Origin: Gracilariopsis chorda
Lineage: Eukaryota; Rhodophyta; Florideophyceae; Gracilariales; Gracilariaceae
DNA: 64,000 bases
Assembly (NCBI GenBank): GCA_003194525.1
Contig: NBIV01000023.1
Coordinates: 1 to 64,000, forward strand
Direction of reading: 5' to 3'
A program made the position numbers and the translations under genes. Positions 1 to 9,814 of the stretch are shown piece by piece. Position 1 is the first letter of the stretch. Each line of letters begins with the position of its first letter. The notes under the pieces are model-generated. The model made no database searches. It saw only the letters and a program-made list of their open reading frames with translations, and was not told the origin of the DNA.

Positions 1-84
1 AGACGGCGTACGCGCTTTTATCACCCATTTTCGTCTGGGAACCCTCCGCGTCCGCGGTCGTTTTCCCGTCTTAGGGGGGGGATA
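1..84 (+). mobile_element. 3' internal end of an upstream copy of the Gypsy-1 element
   Basis: These bases match 8923-9007 almost perfectly (one G-run indel visible). At 8923-9007 the same sequence lies between the pol stop and the 3' LTR and ends in a G-rich polypurine tract followed by ATA and the LTR. Here it sits directly in front of the 5' LTR. That implies another element copy upstream sharing the LTR at 85-890. The alternative is that the LTR begins further upstream than I place it. Confidence 0.6.
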
Positions 85-890
85 TGTAGTGCAACGCCCT
101 CAAGGAGGGATTCTGGTACTTGAACGCTTTCCCGATATTATCGGTTGTGTAGTGTGTATATGAACTACGCCCCACAATGGTGGGTATGGACACGTGGGAC
201 ACGGTTTTGGGTCAATTGGCGGTTGGCCACAGTAGTGGATGTTGCCACGGAATGTGGAGTATTTTAGTTAATTTTATTTATTATTTTCACACCCATTTCT
301 GGGAAGCTAGTACTTAGTGCGACGGCGCACTGCCGTCGCACCAGTAAACCTTCCCCAACAAGGGACCCCAACCTGGGGAATTGGCTCTGAGCTTTACCGC
401 CTCCGCGTGTTCTCAACTCCTCCTTGGAGGGAAGCACCGTAGTGTACGGAAGTTCACCCCCCTTGCACATCTAAAGGAGACCCATCATTGGGAGTACTAA
501 TTGTTCCAATCATATTGGTGTTTCGCCCTGTATAGGGAGTCCTGTCCACCGGCATTGCCGTATCTACTCGTCGCTCTCGCGACCCACTCGTCCTTCCTCT
601 TTCCCCTTTTTAGGGTAGCACCTCCCGCTATCCGCGGCCCTCGTGTGCGCATCCGCTCACACACCCCCACTTACGTGGAAACATACCTCTACTGAGGATC
701 ACACCCCGCTCACGCGGATACCGATTCTTCGCCTTCACCTCCCTGCGCGAGTCGCGACAGGTGTCCCTGGTCTTACAAACCGGCTTCGCCGTGACACCTC
801 TGGGAGGGCTCTACCCAACTGGGTTCACCTCGTGAGAGGAAGATCCCGGACGTCTTTCGGTGTTTTTCCCCTTTGGGGCATTGCACCACA
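85..890 (+). repeat. 5' LTR of Gypsy-1
   Basis: Direct repeat of 9008-9814, with about seven substitutions and one indel by eye over some 806 bp, so about 99% identical. The ends form an imperfect inverted repeat, TGTAGTGCAA at the start and TTGCACCACA at the end (9 of 10 pair). A G-rich polypurine tract precedes the start and a primer binding site follows the end by three bases. An AT-rich block near 262-290 could hold the promoter; no polyadenylation signal was assigned. Confidence 0.85.
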
Positions 891-893
891 AAG

Positions 894-915
894 TGGTCTC
901 CCGACCTAGAATCGG
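894..915 (+). promoter_or_regulatory. Primer binding site, tRNA-Tyr-like
   Basis: The site begins TGGTCTCCCGACC three bases after the LTR. Its complement reads as a tRNA 3' end: CCA, discriminator A73, G72, a 7-nt acceptor strand, a 5-nt T-stem, then a T-loop with C56-G57-A58 in the right places. G72 with A73 implies a C1-G72 pair, which among eukaryotic tRNAs is characteristic of tRNA-Tyr. The tRNA identity is inference; the tRNA-like geometry is visible. Confidence 0.7.
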
Positions 916-995
916 TTTTTGTTTTCCCTCTTACGAGGTTTGTTTTCATTCACCGGAAGTTCCGTGATCGTTTCCCGTCGTAACGGTATTTTCTC

Positions 996-3169
996 ATGTC
1001 GAGAAATCCCTCCGACGCGGAGCCAGTGGTTACGCGTAGTCGCTCCCGCGACAACGCGGACACTTCCGAAGTTCGGTTCGTACCCCGTATCCCTATACGG
1101 ACAAGTTCCAGCCGTGCTGGCGCCGCTTCATCGCGGAATGATACCCCCGACCGGGAACCCCGGAACCTCCTTTTGCCCTCGTTATCACCCCCGCAGGGGA
1201 ATGCAGCATCGACTCCGGCTGTTGCCGCAGTGCCCCAGGCACCCCGGCCTGCTCCCGCTGTCGCGGCTTCAAGCCCCGTGGAACGGGCGATAACACCCCC
1301 CAGGGGACTTCCCTGGAATCCCAGGTCCGCGCTCTGTGGACCGCCCATGACACCCTTGTAGGGGAACTAAAATCCCTCCAAGAGGTGGTCTCGGCAACCC
1401 CCGTAGAGGAGGTCGCCGAGGAACTCCGTATTTTACGGTCTGACGTCAACTCCGTGTTGGAGAGTTTGGGACAACCCGCCGCCTTCATCGAAGGAGTTGA
1501 AGCCCGATTTGATCGGATTGGTGCCCGCCTGGAGACGCTGGAGCAGTTCGTCCTCATGGACAAACCATCCCCGGGTGATCCGGTAAACGAGGCATCGCAC
1601 AACGACCAGCTTGCTGGGAAGAAGAAACGCCGTCACCGACGGAAACACCACCGAAAATATTCGGACTCCGATTCTTCGACATCGTCGGACTCATCCCGAA
1701 ACCATTCGGTTAGCTCGAGCTCCTCGGACTCCGACTCGGAGGACGAGAAGCGAGGCTACTCCTCCCGCTCGAAGCGGTCATCGGCCACTGAAGGTGTGGT
1801 CCGAACCCGCCAGAAGGGGAGAAGACACCCCGGTCTCCGGGAATTGAAACCGACAAACCCGGATTACCGGAAGCTTTTATCATACCGGTACTACCGGCTT
1901 GAAGATTCGTCACTTGGACGTACGCCCCGTGGTACGGGAAAGGTGCGAGAATGCATTAAGCGAATGCAGCTCTCGCTCCGCAACCAGTATTTTACTGGAG
2001 AGGACCCAGTCCTAGTACTGGATTTCCTATCCCGCTTTGTAGCGGAGGCCGATATCCTCGGTATGAATGAGGGACAAGCCTATTTGGCTTTACCGTATTT
2101 CTTACGGGGAGTGGCGGAGGACCAATACACCTCTGTCAGAGGATCTTCTCGCGCCTCCGAGGGAGGAGTTACTTGCTGGCCGGAGGCTGTGCAGTATCTT
2201 CTGCGCTCCTACGCCACCAACACCGCTATTCAGCAGGCTATCCTCGCTTTGCGAGATACACGCCAGCGTGCTGGAGAGACCGAGACCGATTACTCGGTGC
2301 GCCTTAACAAGGCTTTCCACAGATGTGGTAACGTATACCCCGCTGGGGAGCGCAGTACCATGTTCATTGATGGTCTTGACCCGGCAATCCGGAGTTTAGT
2401 TACCCGTTATCGGGAGGACAAGCGAAGGATCACCTACCTCGAGCTGGTCCAACACGCTCGAGCGGAAGGGGATGCACTTCGTGCAAGAACTCCGAACAAT
2501 CGGTCTAAATCCGCCAAGGCGTTGTTGCTGGAAAGCGAAGCTTCCTCTCTCCCGCTCACCGCGGATGGGAACCCTGGACAGGGATTTGATACCGTGCATT
2601 TAGCGCAGGGGGATGGTGTGTCGATACCCACCAGTGAGTTACCGTCAACGACGGAGATGACCCATGATACGGGAACAGAAGATCCCGTTCTATACGGTGG
2701 TAACAGTCGGGTTCAACCCCAACGACTCCCGTTTTCAAACGGTCAATCCCGTTATCAACGGCCTGGATGGACTGACACCCGCCCTGCGGTTCGCTTCTCC
2801 GATACTCGGAATAATAATCCGCGTGTCGCGGTGCTGGCTCTCATTTGCCACCTGTGCTATGCCCATGGCCATACCTCTCCTCATTGTATTTGTTCACTGA
2901 AGGATATGGCCAAGGTGGTGGCAAATTATGAGGCCCTCACTCCAGAGGAGAAACGTTCCGTCCCGACGGCTTCCTACCTCCGTGCTAAAACGGACTTTTC
3001 CCACGCCCTACCACAGACCCCGCGTGCGCGGCAAGCTTCATACACCCCGATTCAGGAGATCACGCAACCATCCGTTGCAACCCCCGCTTATGCGGATAGA
3101 AACCCCCGTCAACGGGATGAAGCACTCGTTGTCGAGGAAACCAACCCACCGCCGAAGGCGGAAAACTAA
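996..3169 (+). CDS. gag: Gypsy-1 gag polyprotein (one frameshift)
   Basis: Structural capsid/nucleocapsid polyprotein of the retrotransposon. The likely start is ATG 996, about 80 bases after the primer site. This opens a proline/alanine/serine-rich N-terminus that runs out at a stop at 1359-1361. The longer reading frame (open from before 1200, usually drawn from 1385) carries the rest, so the two join by a frame change near the run of C at about 1294-1300. The main frame shows an acidic/serine-rich and basic segment (about 1620-1790), a capsid-like helical region (about 1860-2470) and a CCHC zinc knuckle near 2849-2890 (C-x2-C-x4-H-x4-C, reading CHLCYAHGHTSPHC). It ends at TAA 3167-3169. 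The break could be mutation, base-call error, or recoding at the homopolymer. Confidence 0.85.
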
Positions 3170-3194
3170 CTGAGGGAGTCTCCCCTTTGGGAGA
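3121..3194 (+). promoter_or_regulatory. Candidate -1 ribosomal frameshift site, gag to pol
   Basis: The pol frame is open from 3121 and overlaps the end of gag in the -1 frame; pol has no ATG near its beginning. At 3160-3166 the gag codons give G GAA AAC directly before the gag stop, a shift-prone heptamer though not a textbook X-XXY-YYZ. A perfect 6-bp hairpin (TCTCCC/GGGAGA, 3179-3184 with 3189-3194) follows after a 12-nt spacer. The element is full of similar hairpins, so this one may be coincidental. Confidence 0.45.
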
Positions 3195-6100
3195 GGCGTC
3201 CTCAAGAACGAGGCTGTTGGCGCCCGAGGCGTCCTCGCCTCGCTCCCCGGTGAAAGTCCTCTCGAGGAAAGACGCCGCTGACGCGGGCTCTCCGCACCTC
3301 AGTGTGTTGCGTCGCCCGTGGATACGGAGTAAAAATCCCCGGATTCCCGGTAGAGTCTTGGTCTTGGCCAAGCGCAATTATAAGGTCTATGCCGACCTTG
3401 GCCTTGACCCCCAGTTTATGGTGAGGTTTCTCACCGTCCTGGATACAGGTGCAGGCCCCAACTTTGTCGTAGAATCATTGTTACCCCCGGTTGTGCGGTC
3501 GCGTATCCGCTCTGACGCGGTCCCCGACATTTCGGATGCGAACAACAATCCGTTACAAACGGTGGGCACAGTGGACCTCGTCGTGAGACTTGGTACCTCT
3601 GTGGTGAAGTTGGACTTCATCGTTTGCCGTTCATTGGCAGCACCAGTCATACTGGGATGTGATTACTGCGACAGATTTGTCGACGCAATCAGGCCCCGCC
3701 TCAGGCGTGTAGAACTTGACGACGGATCGTCGGTTCCGATTGTTCGCCACCCGCTAAAGCGGTCCTCTCGGAAACAAGTTCCGCTCCCTGCTGCGCAGGA
3801 ACCACCGCCCGCGTCCCGCGAGTCCACCAAGCTCCGCGTCGCTGCCTCGGTTTCTATACCGGCTGAGTCCCAAGTCTGGGTACAGGTAAATTCCCGTCAA
3901 CACGGTCTTCGGGTTATACAACCCCTCGCCTCGTTGTACGAGAAATCCCAGCTGGCGCTGGCTAATGGAATTGTCTCCATTTCCCCGGATGTTCCTTTCC
4001 GGATATTGGTTGCCAACCTTGGAAAACACCCCCAGTATCTGGTCAAACACCAAGTAATTGGGAGTGTAACCCCCCATCCTATGGGAATGCTGCCAACGAA
4101 GATGACAGCCGCCGATGTACTCGGAGTTACCACCTCTTCTGAGGAGTTTGCCCCGCCGTCCGAAGACGTCAAGTCTAAGGAGGGGGAGGAAACCGCTACT
4201 TCAGCGCCGAACATACCGAGTAACTCGGAATTGCGAACCACACCTGTTCCACAGGACAATGCTCCATCGAGCAATGACCGGATTGATCCGGAAAAAGCAC
4301 TTGAAGCGCTGGACTTCAGCCACGTGCCAGAGTCGCACCGCGACAAACTCCGTACTATGTTACGGGAATTCACCACAATGTGGGATGGCTCGCTTGGCGA
4401 GATTGATGCAACGGAACACCGGATCCATTTAATCCCCGGTGCGCGACCGGTTGCACAATCCCCTTACAGGGCAGGTCCGAAAGCTCGGGAAGAGGAGCAG
4501 TCCCAGGTGGACAAGATGCTCCGCGCAGGTGTGATTGAGCCCGCTCAATCGCCCTGGGCATCCCCAGTTGTACTGGCTTTAAAGGCCGACGGAACCTGGA
4601 GGTTCTGTGTGGACTACCGCCGGCTCAATGCCGTGACTGTTAGGGACACGTACCCCATCCCTCGTATGGACGAGTGCATTGACTCCCTTGGAGACGCCAC
4701 CGTGTTCACGGCCCTTGATGCCAATTGGGGATATTGGCAAGTACCTGTCAGACAGGAGGATCGCGACAAAACCGCATTCACCTGCCATGCAGGAACGTAC
4801 CGCTTCAAGCGGATGCCATTTGGGTTAACCAACGCCCCCGCCACCTTTCAGCGTGCAGTAGATATTCTACTCAACCGCTTTAAGTGGCGGAGTTGTCTGG
4901 TCTACCTTGATGATATTATCATCTTCTCCAACTCGTTGGACGACCATCTCACTCACGTCCGAGACGTGCTGACCGTACTCCGCGATGCGGGAATTACCCT
5001 CAAGTTGAGGAAATGCGAGTTTTTCACAGATACTGTGAAGTATCTGGGTCACATTATCCGTCCTGGACGGTTAGCGATCGAGAAAGCTCTAGTCAAATCC
5101 CTCGTTGAGGCGAAAGAACCCCGTACTCAAACGGAACTGCGCTCCTTTCTGGGGCTGGTCAACGTCTATCGACGGTTTATCCCGAACTTTTCGGATACTG
5201 CAGCGCCCCTGAACGCGTTGTTGCGAAAGGGGAACCCCCCAAAACTGGGAACATTTACGCCCGAGCAATCGGAAGCTTTTAACTCCTTAAAGGAGGCTGT
5301 CACATCAGCACCAATCCTACATCTCCCAAAACTTGGGTTGCCATACTCCGTAGATACGGACTCGAGCGACTACCAAGTCGGGTGTGCTCTTTTTCAAACC
5401 ACCCCCGAGGGGGAACGACATCCAATTGGTTATTGGTCACGTTCGCTCAATGTTCATGAGCGGAACTACTCCGTATCGGAGAAAGAGTGCCTCGCCGTCG
5501 TATGGGCGATGACCACTCTGCGCCCCTACCTTAAGGGAATTCACTTCACCGTGTACACGGATCATTCCTCATTGAGGTGGTTGATGAATATCTCCGACCC
5601 GTCGGGACGCCTCATGCGCTGGAGACTCCGCCTCGCGGAATATGACTTTCAAGTCATTTATAAAAAGGGCGCGCAGAACACTCAGGCCGACGCTTTATCG
5701 CGGTTACCCACAAGTGGGGAAGCACTCCCAACGGAGGATGATGAAGTCCCATGCTTCATGGCTATAGACCCGGATGATCCGGAATATGCCGTCGAGGCTA
5801 GGCCAGAAACCTGGGACGAGGATGCTGATTTTGACGAACTACTCGCATCGCGAGATAAATCTGAGAACCCGTTACCGGGAAACTTTGTACCGGTATCACC
5901 GGAAGAAATGATCCGAGAACAATTCGGCGACCCATTCTGTACGAGAATTCGTGCCCGTATCAACGGTGGTGAAGATCTCCCTTTCGGGGTAAACGACAAA
6001 GGCTACCTCGTAAGAAAGGTCGAAGCCCGCCCACAGATTGTGGTACCACATTCCCTGCAATCGCGGGTGTTACATCTATCACACTACGCCCCCATTGGAG

Positions 6101-8748
6101 GTCACCCAGGTGGGAGGAAACTCTACCTAACCCTGCGAAGGGATTTCTATTGGCCCGCAATGGCGGTGGATTGCTACGCAACTGTGCGGTTTTGTAGCGA
6201 ATGCGCGAAGAATCGCGTCAAACTCCGCAAAAATGCGAAGAAGATGAAACTATTCCCCGCAAGGGCGCCGCTCGAGTTTATCGCGATCGATATTCTCGGA
6301 CCATTACTCACCACGAAACGTGGAAACAAGTTTCTACTTGTCATTACCGACCGCTTTTCTAAGCTGGTACGGACTGTCCCTCTTCGGAGGATAACCGCTC
6401 TCACGGTGGCCCAGGCTCTGGTGACGCAGTGGAGTTTTGTCTACGGTCCCCCTGTAGAGGTGCTCTCTGACAACGGGAAGCAGTTCGTGAGCAAGTTCTT
6501 CCAGGATGTTTGTCGCATCCTGGATGTCAAGAACTTGTTCACGACTACCTACCACCCCCAGTGTAATGGGCAAGTTGAACGGTTTAACCGGACGTTACTC
6601 GCGGCGTTACGTTCCTACGTCGCTGACCACCCAACGAATTGGGATCTCTACGCTGATGCGGTAACCTACGCGTACAATACGCAGGTACACCGGACTACCG
6701 GAGTTTCGCCATTCGAGTTAGTTCTATCTAGAACACCCCCGCCTGTGGCGCTGGAACCCCAAGCTACCTTGGACAATTTCCCATCTGTGGGTATCTACCG
6801 GCAGCAATGGAAGCGATGGCTTTCCAAGCTGGTCCCCGCTGCGCGGAAGTCTATGGCACGGGCCCAAGCCGCTTACAAGCGGGATTTTGACGCTCGCGTG
6901 CGAGGAAAACCATCCCCGATTCGGGCAAATAACTACGTCTTCATCAGGAAGGAATACTACAACCCGGAACGGGAGAAGCGTCACAAACTCTCGCCTGTGG
7001 CGGATGGACCCTTCAAGGTGATCTCTGTTAACACCGACACTGTCGTGGTAGAGATGGGGGACACGCACGAACGGATTTCCCGTGATCGTGTTGTCCTCGC
7101 CCCTCCTCCCTCGTCAGAGGTAGTCCTGGATCCAGGCAACCCCGTTTCTACGGACTCCGCTACACCGGAACAATCCGGGAGTACTAGACCTACGGTACTA
7201 CCACACCCCAGCCGGGGACTCTCAGACCTACCGACTCTGTCGGACTCACCGGCTCAGCCGGGTAATTCGGGCCCCTCAGCGCCCGCCCCTACCACGTCTG
7301 CCCCACTGGCGCGCATCTATACCCGCCAGGCGGGGAATGTTATCCCTTATCCCGCCGCTCCGTCTAAGGAGGGGGAGGAGAACACTCGTTTTCGAGGAAC
7401 GATATCACCGTCGCAACGGGAAACACACCGTAACATACGGAACACTGACCGTGGAGCACGGAGTATGTCACGCGACACTAATCCCCCGTTCCCGGGCAGT
7501 GCTGTGCAACAGGAACCAGACGCGCAGGCCCCGCAAAAGCGGCAAATACACCGTTTGTCACGGGAAAACGAGAAGCCTCACTCCAATACCGCAGCAGCGG
7601 AAAGGCAATCGCCCGATGCCTCGAAGCCGCCGTTGGCGGAAGTCCCCGCGGAAGCGGTTCAATCAGGTCGATCAGACCCGCGCCCTGCGGAGAAGGGGCG
7701 CCCAGATACGCCGGCCTCACAGGGGAATACCCACACCCCTCTTGGGGAAAAAGGCGGCCAAGCTGCAGTCGGAGCTTTAAGCCCTGGCTCGCAAGCACCG
7801 GAAACGCCTCCCGTCGTTGACGGAATCAAAGCCCCCGCTACGGGGAATAATTTGCGCCAACCCCCGCATCGCTGCGGCGAAGAACCGAGGAACTCGAGAA
7901 TAACGCGCGCCATCGCACGCTCGAAACCGGTCGTACCGGACGCTGCTCCTCCTCACGGAGATGGTGCACTGCGCTCAGCGGCAATTCCCCTGAAAAGGGT
8001 GTCATCGGCACCTGCCCGGAACCCCCCAGAGGGGAATTTTGACCAAAATACCGGTGTACCGGAGTTAGCCCCAGGCAACCCGTCAGTAGCCGGGGACACC
8101 ACGGCATCGCCGGAACGTATGGTGCAGAGCGCTAGTGCGCCTGGCAGGGAGGCGGTTTGCCACCCAATCACCGTGTCGCACGGGACCCCCCAGGGGATTG
8201 TGGAAATGCCGATCCCGCAGGAGCGGTCGTCTTCCCGCAAACTCGCGGTTCGTGCGCTCAACCGCGAAGGCGGAACCCAAGTCCCGCGCCGACTGGCGGT
8301 TCGCCCGGCCTACCGTGAAGACGGGAACAACGACACCCCAATGGGGAATGACTTGCCGGGGAAAACCGTGACACCACACACCCTCTTGAGGGATATTTTC
8401 CCGCATGAGCAGCGGCCACTAGGACAGCGCACGGCAACGTCGGAGTTATCGCCGAACACCCTGCTAAGGGACATTATACCGCACAGCGGGCAGCCCCCGC
8501 AGGGAAGTACAACCACCACCCGGCACGGCCGGCAGGTCTACGAACGAGAGTTCGTAGTAGACCGACTTGTCGGACACACCTGGGACCAGGATGGTATTCT
8601 ACAATACCGCGTCCGCTGGTACGGGTACGACCCCAGTGGGGATACGTGGGAGTCAATTGAACACCTCCCGCGGTCGCAGGTCCTGCGATACCACCGTCAA
8701 ACGGGGACTGCAGCCCCAGCCACGCTGGTTAATGCCCAAGTTGGGTAA
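3121..8748 (+). CDS. pol: Gypsy-1 pol polyprotein (PR-RT-RNaseH-IN-chromodomain)
   Basis: Replication and integration polyprotein, open without a stop from 3121 to 8748 (1853 codons counted from 3187). Residues are numbered from 3187. Aspartic protease has LDTGAGPNF near residue 85. Reverse transcriptase covers about 430-640 with catalytic YLDD near 573. RNase H covers about 715-840 (DTDSSDYQVG, YTDHSSLRWL). Integrase has an HHCC finger (about 960-1005), a D-D-E core (AIDIL 1033, SDNG 1094, VERFN 1129) and a GPF segment near 1270. A proline/serine/arginine-rich linker of about 400-450 residues follows, then a C-terminal chromodomain (about 1784-1840) with aromatic WYGYD and DTWE motifs. The RT-RH-IN order and chromodomain place it in the Ty3/Gypsy chromoviruses. 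Intact frame and near-identical LTRs indicate recent activity. Probably made as a gag-pol fusion by -1 frameshifting. Confidence 0.95.
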   Translation, partial: STRCRGNQPTAEGGKLTEGVSPLGEASSRTRLLAPEASSPRSPVKVLSRKDAADAGSPHLSVLRRPWIRSKNPRIPGRVLVLAKRNYKVYADLGLDPQFMVRFLTVLDTGAGPNFVVESLLPPVVRSRIRSDAVPDISDANNNPLQTVGTVDLVVRLGTSVVKLDFIVCRSLAAPVILGCDYCDRFVDAIRPRLRRVELDDGSSVPIVRHPLKRSSRKQVPLPAAQEPPPASRESTKLRVAASVSIPAESQVWVQVNSRQHGLRVIQPLASLYEKSQLALANGIVSISPDVPFRILVANLGKHPQYLVKHQVIGSVTPHPMGMLPTKMTAADVLGVTTSSEEFAPPSEDVKSKEGEETATSAPNIPSNSELRTTPVPQDNAPSSNDRIDPEKALEALDFSHVPESHRDKLRTMLREFTTMWDGSLGEIDATEHRIHLIPGARPVAQSPYRAGPKAREEEQSQVDKMLRAGVIEPAQSPWASPVVLALKADGTWRFCVDYRRLNAVTVRDTYPIPRMDECIDSLGDATVFTALDANWGYWQVPVRQEDRDKTAFTCHAGTYRFKRMPFGLTNAPATFQRAVDILLNRFKWRSCLVYLDDIIIFSNSLDDHLTHVRDVLTVLRDAGITLKLRKCEFFTDTVKYLGHIIRPGRLAIEKALVKSLVEAKEPRTQTELRSFLGLVNVYRRFIPNFSDTAAPLNALLRKGNPPKLGTFTPEQSEAFNSLKEAVTSAPILHLPKLGLPYSVDTDSSDYQVGCALFQTTPEGERHPIGYWSRSLNVHERNYSVSEKECLAVVWAMTTLRPYLKGIHFTVYTDHSSLRWLMNISDPSGRLMRWRLRLAEYDFQVIYKKGAQNTQADALSRLPTSGEALPTEDDEVPCFMAIDPDDPEYAVEARPETWDEDADFDELLASRDKSENPLPGNFVPVSPEEMIREQFGDPFCTRIRARINGGEDLPFGVNDKGYLVRKVEARPQIVVPHSLQSRVLHLSHYAPIGGHPGGRKLYLTLRRDFYWPAMAVDCYATVRFCSECAKNRVKLRKNAKKMKLFPARAPLEFIAIDILGPLLTTKRGNKFLLVITDRFSKLVRTVPLRRITALTVAQALVTQWSFVYGPPVEVLSDNGKQFVSKFFQDVCRILDVKNLFTTTYHPQCNGQVERFNRTLLAALRSYVADHPTNWDLYADAVTYAYNTQVHRTTGVSPFELVLSRTPPPVALEPQATLDNFPSVGIYRQQWKRWLSKLVPAARKSMARAQAAYKRDFDARVRGKPSPIRANNYVFIRKEYYNPEREKRHKLSPVADGPFKVISVNTDTVVVEMGDTHERISRDRVVLAPPPSSEVVLDPGNPVSTDSATPEQSGSTRPTVLPHPSRGLSDLPTLSDSPAQPGNSGPSAPAPTTSAPLARIYTRQAGNVIPYPAAPSKEGEENTRFRGTISPSQRETHRNIRNTDRGARSMSRDTNPPFPGSAVQQEPDAQAPQKRQIHRLSRENEKPHSNTAAAERQSPDASKPPLAEVPAEAVQSGRSDPRPAEKGRPDTPASQGNTHTPLGEKGGQAAVGALSPGSQAPETPPVVDGIKAPATGNNLRQPPHRCGEEPRNSRITRAIARSKPVVPDAAPPHGDGALRSAAIPLKRVSSAPARNPPEGNFDQNTGVPELAPGNPSVAGDTTASPERMVQSASAPGREAVCHPITVSHGTPQGIVEMPIPQERSSSRKLAVRALNREGGTQVPRRLAVRPAYREDGNNDTPMGNDLPGKTVTPHTLLRDIFPHEQRPLGQRTATSELSPNTLLRDIIPHSGQPPQGSTTTTRHGRQVYEREFVVDRLVGHTWDQDGILQYRVRWYGYDPSGDTWESIEHLPRSQVLRYHRQTGTAAPATLVNAQVG

Positions 8749-9007
8749 CGTTGCCGCGCGAGCGGAGAGCGAAAGGAAAGGATAACAAGGCAAGGTACGT
8801 CGAAGACGGGGAACTCAAACGAGAATCACCGTTCTAAACGGGAAAGTTTATTTAAGGGAGCAGCTAGCCCCCCCCACAACACTATACTACAATAGCCGGC
8901 TATGCCAGGAAAGAAGAACCGGAGACGGCGTACGCGCTTTTATCACCCATTTTCGTCTGGGAACCCTCCGCGTCCGCGGTCGTTTTCCCGTCTTAAGGGG
9001 GGGGATA
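8749..9007 (+). other. Gypsy-1 3' untranslated region with polypurine tract
   Basis: No ORF. The segment ends in AAGGGGGGGGATA at about 8995-9007, immediately before the 3' LTR. It serves as the plus-strand primer candidate. The last 85 bases are duplicated at 1-84. Confidence 0.65.
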
Positions 9008-9814
9008 TGAAGTGCAACGCCCTCAGGGAGGGATTCTGGGTACTTGAACGCTTTCCCGATATTATCGGTTGTGTAGTGTGTATATGAACTACGCCCCACA
9101 ATGGTGGGTATGGACACGTGGGACACGGTTTTGGGTCAATTGGCGGTTGGCCACAGTAGTGGATGTTGCCACGGAATGTGGAGTATTTTAGTTAATTTTA
9201 TTTATTATTTTCACACCCATTTCTGGGAAGCTAGTACTTAGTGCGACGGCGCACTGCCGTCGCACCAGTAAACCTTCCCCAACAAGGGACCCCAACCTGG
9301 GGAATTGGCTCTGAGCTTTCCTGCCTCCGCGTGTTCTCAACTCCTCCTTGGAGGGAAGCACCGTAGTGTACGGAAGTTCACCCCCCTTGCACATCTAAAG
9401 GAGACCCATCATTGGGAGTACTAATTGTTCCAATCATATTGGTGTTTCGCCCTGTATAGGGAGTCCTGTCCACCGGCATTGCCGTATCTACTCGTCGCTC
9501 TCGCGACCCACTCGTCCTTCCTCTTTCCCCTTTTTAGGGTAGCACCTCCCGCTATCCGCGGCCCTCGTGTGCGCATCCGCTCACACACCCCCACTTACGT
9601 GGAAACATACCTCTACTGAGGATCACACCCCGCTCACGCGGATACCGATTCTTCGCCTTCACCTCCCTGCGCGAGTCGCGACAGGTGTCCCTGGTCTTAC
9701 AAACCGGCTTCGCCGTGACACCTCTGGGAGGGCTCTACCCAACTGGGTTCACCTCGTGAGAGGAAGATCCCGAACGTCTTTCGGTGTTTTTCCCGTTTGG
9801 GGCATTGCACCACA
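9008..9814 (+). repeat. 3' LTR of Gypsy-1
   Basis: Near-identical partner of 85-890. It ends ...TTGCACCACA at 9814. Sequence similarity to the 5' side stops there and the flank becomes a minus-strand retroelement remnant, so this is an insertion edge. The target-site duplicate cannot be tested because the outer left flank lies outside the window. Confidence 0.9.
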
